40,797 nucleotides of DNA. Source: an uncultured Saprospiraceae bacterium (GTDB lineage: Bacteria; Bacteroidota; Bacteroidia; Chitinophagales; Saprospiraceae). Both the position numbers and the translations under genes were made by a program. The stretch covers positions 1-40,797 of the forward strand of contig CALKXE010000168.1 of the NCBI GenBank assembly GCA_938003955.1, in the 5' to 3' direction. Below the pieces are notes generated by a model. That model saw only the letters and a list, made by a program, of their open reading frames with translations, was not told where the DNA came from and searched no databases. The number at the start of each line of letters is the position of its first letter. Position 1 is the stretch's first letter. This document shows positions 1 to 7,448 of this stretch, one piece after another.

Positions 1-2
1 GT

Positions 3-116
3 TTCATACATAGTAATGAAGACAATTTGCGCAGCATAAACGCACAAATTGAAACTCAGGGATTTAAATATATTACAAATTATAATATCAACACTAATCG
101 ACTAAAAATGTATTGA
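3..116 (+). CDS. C-terminal tail of a gene cut by the window edge
   Basis: From base 3 an open frame of 37 codons runs to a TGA at 114-116. It has no start codon of its own and continues out of the left edge. The peptide (beginning FIHSNEDNLRSINAQIE) has a normal coding composition: mixed charged residues, no low-complexity run and a plausible amphipathic stretch. The other two forward frames stop early, at bases 11-13 and 37-39. I do not recognise the family from 37 residues. No clear terminator hairpin follows. Confidence 0.55.
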   Translation, partial: FIHSNEDNLRSINAQIETQGFKYITNYNINTNRLKMY

Positions 117-453
117 CACATCGTAAAAATATACTTTGTAATTGAAACTAGCACAATAAGTGATGCATTAGTTTTGTCAAAACAAAGTAAAAGCCAACTA
201 TAATTTTAGTTTTGGGACTCACGAAGACAAATATTCGTTGAAACAACACTAAAATTAATTTCCATCCATTCATCATCATCAATATAAAACTTATTTAAAT
301 AGAGTTAAGAATATATTATTTAAGCTAGCCAGTGCATCATTATATGCTTAAAATCGGTTATAAGAGTATTAAAAATAATAGGTAAGCATTGGATAATCAT
401 GTAAAACTGCTAAGTTTATGGTCAAATGCAAATAAAAAACAAAAGTTGACAAG
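117..453. other. 337-bp intergenic region
   Basis: No open frame of convincing length or composition lies here. The sequence is very AT-rich. The only functional element I can support is the promoter at 389-418 for the next gene. No tRNA, repeat array or strong hairpin was seen. Confidence 0.5.
389..418 (+). promoter_or_regulatory. Bacteroidota-type promoter for the outer-membrane protein gene
   Basis: A TTG (-33) at 389-391 lies 19 bases before TAAGTTTA at 411-418, one mismatch from the -7 consensus TAnnTTTG. The ATG of the next gene is 36 bases downstream, which leaves a short leader. Confidence 0.5.
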
Positions 454-1074
454 ATGAAAAAGATATTGATCCCATTTTTATTATTAGTATTTATGTTTTC
501 CTTAGTGGATGATGCCTCTGCGCAAAGAAGAGGAAAAAAGAAAAGAAGAACCGAGGAAAAAACAGAAGAAAACGATAAAAAAAGAAGTTCTAGAGATGAT
601 GATGATGAAGACTATGGTCCATCAGGGTTAAAGGAAAAACTAAATACTGAGATCAAGATTGGAAATTTGAATTTCTTTGGTAATCAGTTCTCCCTTTCAC
701 TTAAGTCTAACTTAGGCTATAAACTAAACAATACATTTAGTGCTGGACTTGGTGGTAAGATGTATTATGATTACATAAATATTCTAAATAGTTCTGATGA
801 CTTTCATTTTACGAGTTTCGGAGGTCTTGCTTATGCTAGAGCAAAAATCACAAAACAGCTATACGTGCAGGCAGAATATAATGTACTGAGTCTAGAATAT
901 GCTCAAACAGTGACCTTGAGGGAAACTTTACTTTATCCATCCGCAGGGATAGGTTATATGTATGAAGGATTTAATTGGAGTTCAGGAATAGAAGTATTGG
1001 TTCCATTTAATGATGTTGTTAGAGACAGAACTGGTATCATTGAATACTGGATTACTTTTAGCCACAACTTCTAA
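454..1074 (+). CDS. small outer-membrane beta-barrel-like protein
   Basis: The 206-residue protein starts with a clear Sec signal peptide (basic MKK, hydrophobic stretch, cleavage expected after residue 23 at ASA-Q). A very charged linker follows at about residues 24-55, with RRGKKKRR and then a run of Asp/Glu. The remaining ~150 residues alternate polar and hydrophobic positions in short segments rich in Tyr, Gly, Asn and Phe, and the chain ends in Phe. This is typical of a small outer-membrane barrel exported to the surface and folded by Bam. That the charged linker is periplasmic is an inference. No specific family is recognised. The start ATG sits 36 bases after a good promoter, which supports it. 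It is transcribed alone: the next gene is 129 bases away. Confidence 0.75.
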   Translation: MKKILIPFLLLVFMFSLVDDASAQRRGKKKRRTEEKTEENDKKRSSRDDDDEDYGPSGLKEKLNTEIKIGNLNFFGNQFSLSLKSNLGYKLNNTFSAGLGGKMYYDYINILNSSDDFHFTSFGGLAYARAKITKQLYVQAEYNVLSLEYAQTVTLRETLLYPSAGIGYMYEGFNWSSGIEVLVPFNDVVRDRTGIIEYWITFSHNF

Positions 1075-1203
1075 TGTTTTAGAATATCGGCTCATTCAAA
1101 ACTACTTAATGTAGTGAGTTGACCTCTACATGTATAAAATAAAGGACTATAATAAAAATTTCGTCGGTCAAGGCTATTCGGTAGATAGTTAAAGCTTGCA
1201 AAG

Positions 1204-2799
1204 TTGGAAAATGAATATTCATCCACTTATAAAGCTAATACTATGGACAATGCTCACTATGAAATAGAATCAAATCAACTTTTTTCGAAAAGTAAAATTT
1301 GGGACCTTAATAGAGACTTCTACCAAAAAAAAGGACCTCGCGCCTTTAGCGAAGAAATAGTACCTCACAACCTAACAAGCAGCTCTTCAGTAGGTAAAAC
1401 TTATGCGCAACTTATATTTGGGTTTCTAAAAGATCTATCCGCTAAAGGAAAAACAACTGATACCGTTTATATTTTGGAACTTGGTGCGGGTCATGGCCGG
1501 TTGGCATTTCATATTCTTGTACATTTAGACAAGCTTATTCTTGCGACCAATAGCAAACTTCCACCTTATTGTTATGTACTAAGTGACATAGTAGAAGATA
1601 ATCTTTCTTTCTTTATCGACCACCCTCAGTTCCAGTCTTATTTCAAAAAAGGAGTTTTGGATGTATCATATTTTGATGCCGTCGAAGGAGACGCATTGCA
1701 TTTGAGATACTCAAACCAACATATAAAATCGCAAGAGCTCAATCAGCCAATAATAGCACTCGCAAATTACTTTTTCGATTCTTTACCCACCGAATTATTT
1801 TTAGTTCGAGACAAAGAGATTGCTACCTGTTCCATTTCTCTATCGACATCCGTTGATCCAGAGAATCTAGATTCAGAGGCATTAATAAAAGACTTAGATA
1901 TAAATTTTCAAACTGGAGTAATTCCCGTCCCTGTATATGACAACCCTCTCATCAACGAAATACTATCAGAATATAAGGATCAAATCAATCAGACATATTT
2001 ATTTTATCCAGTTACCTCAATGCAGTGTATTGACAACGTGAAAAATCTATCAACAGAGGGACTTTTCTTATTATCACTAGATAAGGGATATCATCAAGCT
2101 CATGATCTTGAGAATAAACCTTTACCGGAAGTAATCACACATGGCAGTTTTTCTATTTGGGTCAACTATCATGCACTTGGACTATACTGTTATAAAAAAG
2201 GTGGTGAAAGTATGTTTCCAACACATTCTACTTTTAATTTGGAATTGGGAGCCATGGTGTTTTTAGATCAAAGTGACTCATATTCTGAAACCATAAGCGC
2301 ATATCAAAATTTTGTAAACGATTTTGGACCAGATGACTTCAATACTATAAAGAATCTTTCCTACTCCAATGTTGCAAAACTAAACGTGGAGGAATTAATT
2401 GCCCACTTTCGCCTAAGTGCTTATGATTCTACATACTTCGCTAAGATGTTACCACGCCTCAAACAAGTATCAAGCTCTATTACTCACAATGAGCGTACTC
2501 GAATATATGAGACGATGCACAATGTATGGAACATGTACTTCTACATAGGTGAAACTTTTGATCTTGCCTACGCCATGGGAGGGCTTTGTTATGATTTAGG
2601 CTATTATAATGATGCATTGATTTATTTCGACAATTCGATTAACACACATGGCCACAAAGCAGATACTTATTATAACACTGCGTTAAGTTATTATCAACTG
2701 AGACAAGACCAGATGTTTTTCAAAACATTAGAAGAAGGGAAAAAAGCTTTTCCTGGTTATGACCGGTTTACCGAATTAGATAAATTGGATGTGAGTTAA
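1204..2799 (+). CDS. MidA/NDUFAF7-like SAM-dependent methyltransferase with C-terminal TPR region
   Basis: A 531-residue protein. A Rossmann-type SAM-binding motif LELGAGHGRLA lies at residues 91-101, followed by an acidic loop (YVLSDIVEDNL, about 124-134) and a segment ANYFFDSLPTELF at 187-199. That order and wording resemble the MidA/NDUFAF7 (DUF185) methyltransferases, whose human member methylates an arginine in a complex I subunit. Residues from about 430 onward look like tetratricopeptide helices (YFYIGETFDLAYAMGGLCYD, then ALIYFDNSIN and TYYNTALSYYQL), which is not part of canonical MidA. The substrate is unknown; the TPRs probably bind a protein partner. The longest frame starts with TTG at 1204. 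An in-frame ATG at 1243 is an equally reasonable start and would remove 13 residues. No signal peptide, so cytoplasmic. Confidence 0.7.
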   Translation: MENEYSSTYKANTMDNAHYEIESNQLFSKSKIWDLNRDFYQKKGPRAFSEEIVPHNLTSSSSVGKTYAQLIFGFLKDLSAKGKTTDTVYILELGAGHGRLAFHILVHLDKLILATNSKLPPYCYVLSDIVEDNLSFFIDHPQFQSYFKKGVLDVSYFDAVEGDALHLRYSNQHIKSQELNQPIIALANYFFDSLPTELFLVRDKEIATCSISLSTSVDPENLDSEALIKDLDINFQTGVIPVPVYDNPLINEILSEYKDQINQTYLFYPVTSMQCIDNVKNLSTEGLFLLSLDKGYHQAHDLENKPLPEVITHGSFSIWVNYHALGLYCYKKGGESMFPTHSTFNLELGAMVFLDQSDSYSETISAYQNFVNDFGPDDFNTIKNLSYSNVAKLNVEELIAHFRLSAYDSTYFAKMLPRLKQVSSSITHNERTRIYETMHNVWNMYFYIGETFDLAYAMGGLCYDLGYYNDALIYFDNSINTHGHKADTYYNTALSYYQLRQDQMFFKTLEEGKKAFPGYDRFTELDKLDVS

Positions 2800-2904
2800 T
2801 CGTAACAACAAAAATAATACTGTCGATATTTAATTTTTACTCGTTCAACGTAAAATAATTATATCTCGATTGCATTCAATAAAACACATTTACAAAGAAC
2901 TTTA

Positions 2905-2912
2905 TATATTTG
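2905..2912 (+). promoter_or_regulatory. -7 promoter element TATATTTG upstream of the DUF5606 gene
   Basis: A perfect TAnnTTTG (TATATTTG) followed by GC lies 67 bases before the ATG at 2979. A -33 box at the usual distance is not obvious. Its position means that the longer frame opening with TTG at 2928 would leave a leader of only about 10 bases. Confidence 0.5.
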
Positions 2913-2978
2913 CGCCACTTTTGACTATTGAACGTCGTTTTCAATATTCAAATCAACTTTATCAATAAAAGAAGAGAA

Positions 2979-3386
2979 ATGAATCTTAAAGATATATTAG
3001 CAATTAGTGGACTTCCTGGACTTCATAAAATGATGGATTCAAGAGGAAATGGACTATTAGTACAAGGAATGGATGGTGGAAAAACTAAATTCTATTCTAT
3101 GCGAAAGCATCAGTTTACTCCAATGGAGACTGTAGCGATATATACGATGAGTGACACGATCGAGTTAAGTGAAATATTCCAAAGAATGTTAGACCAGGTT
3201 GTTGAAAACCCACCTGCAGGCGTTAAGGAAAGCAAAGAAAAAATAGAAGATTACTTCTCTAGCATAGTCCCTGATTATGATGAAGACCGTGTTTACGTTA
3301 GTGACATGAAAAAAGTGATTAAATGGTTTGCCATCCTAAATGAAAAAGGATATTTGACTATGGAACCAGAAGATGAAGAAGAGTAA
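2979..3386 (+). CDS. DUF5606 family protein
   Basis: The protein from the ATG at 2979 has 135 residues and begins MNLKDILAISGLPGLHKMMD, the characteristic opening of the DUF5606 family, a small cytoplasmic protein widespread in Bacteroidota and of unknown function. The frame is open upstream to a TTG at 2928, but those 17 residues do not look like the family and lie almost on the promoter, so I place the start at 2979. The first ~60 residues form the domain (short beta strands, then MRKHQFTPMETVAIYT). The C-terminal half is helical and acidic, ending in a Glu/Asp tail. No membrane segment. Transcribed alone. Confidence 0.8.
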   Translation: MNLKDILAISGLPGLHKMMDSRGNGLLVQGMDGGKTKFYSMRKHQFTPMETVAIYTMSDTIELSEIFQRMLDQVVENPPAGVKESKEKIEDYFSSIVPDYDEDRVYVSDMKKVIKWFAILNEKGYLTMEPEDEEE

Positions 3387-3460
3387 AAAACTCTAAACTT
3401 CTTCTGAAACCAATGAAATAATTCATAAGTTATTCTCCAAACGATGTAAAATACGTTTGG

Positions 3461-4282
3461 ATGAATGTGAATTCATTTCTATATTGCTACATGCTAAAAA
3501 ACCTCAACACCAAGGATGCTTTCTCTCATGCTTCTAATTGTGCAGAAGTAATGATGTCCACTTACAGTTTTTTCATGGATAATAAACTGTGGAGAGGCTT
3601 TTTTAAACATAAGTGGATCGCTCTAGCGACTATAGCGATTTCAATACTATTCAGCTACTGGATGATATGTGACGTATCAACTTACTTCACTTCTCCTGTT
3701 GTAGATATCCCTATAAATGATGCTGGTGTTATTTCTGATCAAATGAGCGATGAGTCTAAAAGAGAAAATGCTCAAACTGCAATATCAAGTGGATCAAAAT
3801 ATCTCCTCCTCATCATTCTTGAGATAGTTATTTTTTATTTTTCGGTTAAGACTATAGAAATACTATCTGGTAAAGAACAACCAATAAACATCTCCAATTT
3901 CTGGAAAGCGGAAATTCGAATGATTAAAGTCCTGATTCGTGGATTTGTGCAAGCTTTAGTTGTTCATATTCTTCTCTCTATATTGTTGGGTATTTTTGGC
4001 GTACCTGCAGTTGTAAAAAAGGTTGCCATGTTCTTCGTTTATGCATTCTTTGTCGGACACGCTTTTTTTGATAATTACAATGAGCTCCACAATCTATCTA
4101 TAAAAAATAGTGAGATCACGACAAAGTATCACTTCGGAGCTACACTTGCCTTAGGCACAGTATCTAGTATATTATTAATGATCCCAATAATTGGACCTAT
4201 TATAACACCTATTTTTGCCGCGCTTACCGCTAATATCTATGGATATCGTTATAGATTAAATGAAGTAATATTAAAACAATAA
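3461..4282 (+). CDS. multi-spanning inner-membrane protein of unknown function
   Basis: The longest frame gives 273 residues. Hydrophobic segments lie at about residues 51-69, 113-131, 156-177, 186-200 and 225-262, suggesting four to six membrane helices. A soluble loop at about 75-110 separates the first two. Short pore- or transporter-like turns (GFVQALVVHILLSILLGIFG; MIPIIGPIITPIF) are visible, but I recognise no named family. The start is uncertain: the ATG at 3461 directly follows a -7-like element TACGTTTG (3452-3459), which would put transcription initiation inside the frame. The ATGs at 3491, 3551 or 3554 may therefore be the real start; from 3554 the protein begins MSTYSFFMDNKLWRGFFKHK and still holds all helices. 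Confidence 0.65.
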   Translation: MNVNSFLYCYMLKNLNTKDAFSHASNCAEVMMSTYSFFMDNKLWRGFFKHKWIALATIAISILFSYWMICDVSTYFTSPVVDIPINDAGVISDQMSDESKRENAQTAISSGSKYLLLIILEIVIFYFSVKTIEILSGKEQPINISNFWKAEIRMIKVLIRGFVQALVVHILLSILLGIFGVPAVVKKVAMFFVYAFFVGHAFFDNYNELHNLSIKNSEITTKYHFGATLALGTVSSILLMIPIIGPIITPIFAALTANIYGYRYRLNEVILKQ

Positions 4283-4364
4283 TTGAACATTTAAGTCCAT
4301 GACTGATTGAATTTGATTTAGATCAAATTCTCATTCTCTCGAAATTTCAAATGAAAATTTCCAC

Positions 4365-6788
4365 CTATGAACCTACTCTCTTAGATTCGTCTTCTATGCC
4401 TGTCTTTCTATTTCTTGATTTCACATTTCTGTTACCAAAATTATAACTTACACTGACCGCGATTCTTCTGCTATCCCAATTACCATTCCCTTCTCCAATC
4501 AGTCCATCAAAGTTAGATACACCATCCCAACCAGATTGATAGAAAATATCATTGGCGCTTAATTTCACGTTCATCATATCATTGAAGAACTTCTTCTGCA
4601 GACCAAGATTAAGAGCCCATGTCGCATTGTACTTAAATACTCCACCCCAAACTCCAGGACCAGAATAATACCCAGAAACCTCTCCCGTAAATCCTTTTGG
4701 AAGGGTAAATGTATGTTGTTGAAACATTGAATAAGTAAATGCCTGAATATCTACTACCGCTCCATCACCATAGTCAGCTTGATTATTAAGGTAACCACCG
4801 CTGATGTTTACAAATGCATTCCACCAAGGCTTAACAGTAAATGGCAATGCTGCATTAAAACCATATATAGATTGTTCTGCAAGATTTGCCCAAGTAATAA
4901 ATCCAGCTCTAGGGTCTTCATCATCCGGTGCTATTAGTCTTGTAATCTGATTCGTCGTCTTACTATAGCTTAATTTGAAATTATACCTATAATTCAGTGT
5001 ATAGCCAAGTTCTACATTATTTACTATTTCTGGATTAAGAGATTCATTTCCTTTCATGAATGACAACTCACTCAGTTGTACAGTAAATGGATTCAAGACA
5101 TTGTAATCTGGTCTATTGATTCTTCTACCGTAGTTAAGCGACCAAGTCTTATTGTGTGCTTGTTGGAAAGTAAATCCTGCTGATGGGAAATAATTTGTAT
5201 AATCCAGATTTACAGGATCTTCTTGTAGTTCCTCCTTAAATGCTTGCAAATCACCTACTGCATCTGTTTTCTCTACCCTAAGTCCTGCAGACATACTCCA
5301 CTTTGTGTTTATGACTCTTTGATAATTGGCATATCCAGCATATACATTCTCATCATATAAAAAGATGTTTGACCTTACGTCATCTCTTTCTCTTTGACTG
5401 TTTTCGATATTGTAAAACAAGAATGAATTATCTGTAGATACTTTACTGAACTTTGACCCTAGGCCTATTTTACCCCCGAATACATCTGTTTCATAATCTA
5501 TCTTACCCGTATAAATATCAATATTGATCGGCGTATCGTACTCCGTCAAAACTTCCGTCAAAAGTGTAGTCTCATCATCCAAATAGTATCTATTAGGTTG
5601 TACATATGCATAGTCGTTTCTATATCGACCGTAATCCATATCAATATTTAGCGAATGTTTCTTATTATCGAATGCATAGTTAACATTATAAGTACTTTGG
5701 TCTCTTGTTTGATCAGATGCATTTTCTGCAATTAATACACTATCAATATTATTCACATTACTTAGAGCAGAAATTTTAATCTTATTGTCAGAATCATTAT
5801 CACTTGTCTGATTCTGTCCCGATACTAAGAATCCAATCGTCTGATTTTTACCTATAAAGAAATCAGTACCCCATCTATAATTTATCCCAGTAGTGGCATT
5901 CTTCATAAAATTGGTTTCATCAAGAAGTAGTCCATTCTGATTATTTCTAAATGCCATTTCATTGAAACTTGAACCACCATTATAACCGATAGTTCCAAAA
6001 GTATTCAATGCTTTATTTCGATAATTCCCAACTGAACTTATATTTCCTTTTCCGAATCTACCTTTACTTAATGATCCACTGATCGAGCCATTCATACCGT
6101 GACTTTTATCTCTTTTTAGTCTTATGTCAATAATCCCTGCATTTCCTTGTGCTTCATATTTAGCACCTGGATTAGTGATAATGTCCATTCGATCTATTTG
6201 CTCGGCGGGTAAGTTACTTAAGTAAGCAGTAAGATCATCACCTGTCAACGGCAATCGTTTTCCGTCGATATATATAAGTACACCTGATCGACTTAGTACA
6301 GTCACGTTATTATTATTATCAACAAGAACTCCAGGAGCCTTTCTTAGTAGTCCTAATGCATCATCTCCGGCACTATTGATCGTGCCTTCTACGTTGAATA
6401 CTGTTCTATCTGGCTTAACTTCAATGAGTGCACGTCTTGCCTTCACAACAGCTGTTTCTAACTCTACAGAATTAGTCTCCATCATGAAATCCGACAATAC
6501 AATGTCCTCTCCTTTCATAGTTATTGGATCAGACTTGTAATTAGTGTACCCAATAAAGCTTGCTTCTATATAATACGATCCATCCTCCAAATTCCTAAAA
6601 GCAAATTTACCATCATCGTCTGATGATTCTACTTTTATCATTTTGGCATCCGGAGAAGAATACAAAACAACATTGGCAAACATGACCGGTGTTCCATCAC
6701 CATCCAACAACTTACTCGATAGACTATTTTGAGCATTGATTGCTATCGAAGAAAATGATAAGAATATTAATAGTAGTAAATTTTTCAT
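4365..6788 (-). CDS. outer-membrane beta-barrel family protein, TonB-dependent-receptor-like
   Basis: An 807-residue protein with a Sec signal peptide (residues 1-19, cleaved at SIAINA-Q). A carboxypeptidase-regulatory-like beta-sandwich domain lies at about 22-110 (LLDGDGTPVMFANVVLY). A plug domain lies at about 120-225, with the family-typical wording LRKAPGVLVDNNNNVTVLSR, YIDGKRLPL and IDRMDIITNPGAKYEAQG. The rest, about 230-807, is a large barrel of the OMP_b-brl_3 type. Such proteins resemble TonB-dependent receptors and are common in Bacteroidota; the transported ligand cannot be read from sequence. No SusD partner is adjacent, so it is not a classic glycan utilisation locus. It is convergent with the preceding gene and stands alone. 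The chain ends in a polar KRVGS rather than an aromatic residue, which is slightly unusual for a barrel. Confidence 0.85.
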   Translation of the reverse strand: MKNLLLLIFLSFSSIAINAQNSLSSKLLDGDGTPVMFANVVLYSSPDAKMIKVESSDDDGKFAFRNLEDGSYYIEASFIGYTNYKSDPITMKGEDIVLSDFMMETNSVELETAVVKARRALIEVKPDRTVFNVEGTINSAGDDALGLLRKAPGVLVDNNNNVTVLSRSGVLIYIDGKRLPLTGDDLTAYLSNLPAEQIDRMDIITNPGAKYEAQGNAGIIDIRLKRDKSHGMNGSISGSLSKGRFGKGNISSVGNYRNKALNTFGTIGYNGGSSFNEMAFRNNQNGLLLDETNFMKNATTGINYRWGTDFFIGKNQTIGFLVSGQNQTSDNDSDNKIKISALSNVNNIDSVLIAENASDQTRDQSTYNVNYAFDNKKHSLNIDMDYGRYRNDYAYVQPNRYYLDDETTLLTEVLTEYDTPINIDIYTGKIDYETDVFGGKIGLGSKFSKVSTDNSFLFYNIENSQRERDDVRSNIFLYDENVYAGYANYQRVINTKWSMSAGLRVEKTDAVGDLQAFKEELQEDPVNLDYTNYFPSAGFTFQQAHNKTWSLNYGRRINRPDYNVLNPFTVQLSELSFMKGNESLNPEIVNNVELGYTLNYRYNFKLSYSKTTNQITRLIAPDDEDPRAGFITWANLAEQSIYGFNAALPFTVKPWWNAFVNISGGYLNNQADYGDGAVVDIQAFTYSMFQQHTFTLPKGFTGEVSGYYSGPGVWGGVFKYNATWALNLGLQKKFFNDMMNVKLSANDIFYQSGWDGVSNFDGLIGEGNGNWDSRRIAVSVSYNFGNRNVKSRNRKTGIEDESKRVGS

Positions 6789-7004
6789 TTGCAGGTAGAT
6801 TATAGATTGAATGCAAAGATTACATTTCGAATTATTATTATATGTATCTATTAGATAAAAGATACAAATTCATCTATGCATGTGACAATTATTCTATGTT
6901 TCGTGCTATTAATGTGATATAAATCGATTTCAATCTTGATTCGTATGCGTTCCCTTTTCTATTTCATAGCTGAGACGAATGATACTAGCTTCATCATATA
7001 CAAT

Positions 7005-7018
7005 TACAACTAGTTGTA
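7005..7018. promoter_or_regulatory. 14-bp perfect palindrome, operator-like
   Basis: TACAACTAGTTGTA is a perfect inverted repeat without spacer, in a region otherwise poor in genes. Its size and form resemble MarR/OhrR-type operators. Its last base is the first base of the ATG of the tiny ORF at 7018. Which regulator would bind is unknown, as no MarR-family gene lies in the window. Confidence 0.35.
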
Positions 7019-7101
7019 TGACAAACATCAAAAAAAATGTAATTTTACCTTCTGTAGCACAGTTAAATGAGCTTCGGAGACAGTTAGGAAAAAATAATTA
7101 A
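7018..7101 (+). CDS. possible 27-residue small ORF or gene remnant
   Basis: ATG at 7018 to TAA at 7099 encodes MTNIKKNVILPSVAQLNELR followed by RQLGKNN. Composition is protein-like, with a basic amphipathic end. The opening resembles the first residues of HipB/XRE-type regulators in this phylum, but it stops before any helix-turn-helix. It may therefore be a broken regulator, a genuine small protein, or chance. About 100 bases downstream, at 7163-7234, another frame reads KIPEDDRIVALKKMEKLIGF before a stop. That could be a shifted continuation of the same remnant, but nothing proves it. Confidence 0.25.
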   Translation: MTNIKKNVILPSVAQLNELRRQLGKNN

Positions 7102-7212
7102 GAACGTTGAAGTACGTTTTACTGCCTTAAGTTTTTATTAAGATGCAGATTGACAAGCTAGAAAGATCCCAGAGGATGATAGAATCGTGGCTTTAAAAAA
7201 AATGGAGAAATT

Positions 7213-7279
7213 GATCGGCTTTTGTAGAATTTATTGACTGGCTTTTGTAGCATTTATTGACTGGCTTTTGTAGCATTTC
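7213..7279. repeat. three tandem copies of a 23-bp unit (array A)
   Basis: Units start at 7213, 7236 and 7259 with the core GGCTTTTGTAGCATTTATT preceded by GACT or GATC. The second and third copies match over their shared length except for the last bases. The core is a diverged inverted version of the unit in the adjoining array at 7284-7400, so the two arrays face each other. Confidence 0.8.
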
Positions 7280-7283
7280 AAAG

Positions 7284-7400
7284 AAATGCGGGAAAACAGT
7301 CAAAAAAGAAATGCGGGAAAACAGTCAAAAAGAAATACAGGAAAACCATCAAATGCCGGAAAACCATCAAATGCGGGAAAACCATCAAATATGGAAAACA
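7284..7400. repeat. array B: 18-bp units in inverted orientation to array A
   Basis: The core AAATGCGGGAAAACAGTC occurs at 7284 and 7309. Variants AAATACAGGAAAACCATC, AAATGCCGGAAAACCATC and AAATGCGGGAAAACCATC follow at 7333, 7351 and 7369, with a degraded sixth copy at 7387. The first three are separated by A-rich linkers (spacing 25 and 24); the later ones abut at exactly 18 bases. The junction of arrays A and B folds into a hairpin at 7259-7301: GACTG/CAGTC at the base, TTTT/AAAA in the middle, GCATTT/AAATGC at the top with loop CAAAG. The array ends 49 bases before topB. Confidence 0.8.
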
Positions 7401-7448
7401 CGATTAAAAATAAATGGTCGATCTTATTGGAAATAAAATTTTAACCAT

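Noticed and set aside
2928-2978. N-terminal extension of the DUF5606 protein from TTG at 2928
   Set aside because: The 17 extra residues are unlike the family, and the frame would start within about 16 bases of the -7 box; the ATG at 2979 is preferred.
4365-6788. SusC-type receptor of a polysaccharide utilisation locus
   Set aside because: No SusD partner, glycosidases or regulator adjoin, and the barrel wording fits the OMP_b-brl_3 group.
7213-7400. CRISPR array
   Set aside because: Units are 18-25 bases with A-rich or no spacers, mixed orientation and no cas genes nearby.
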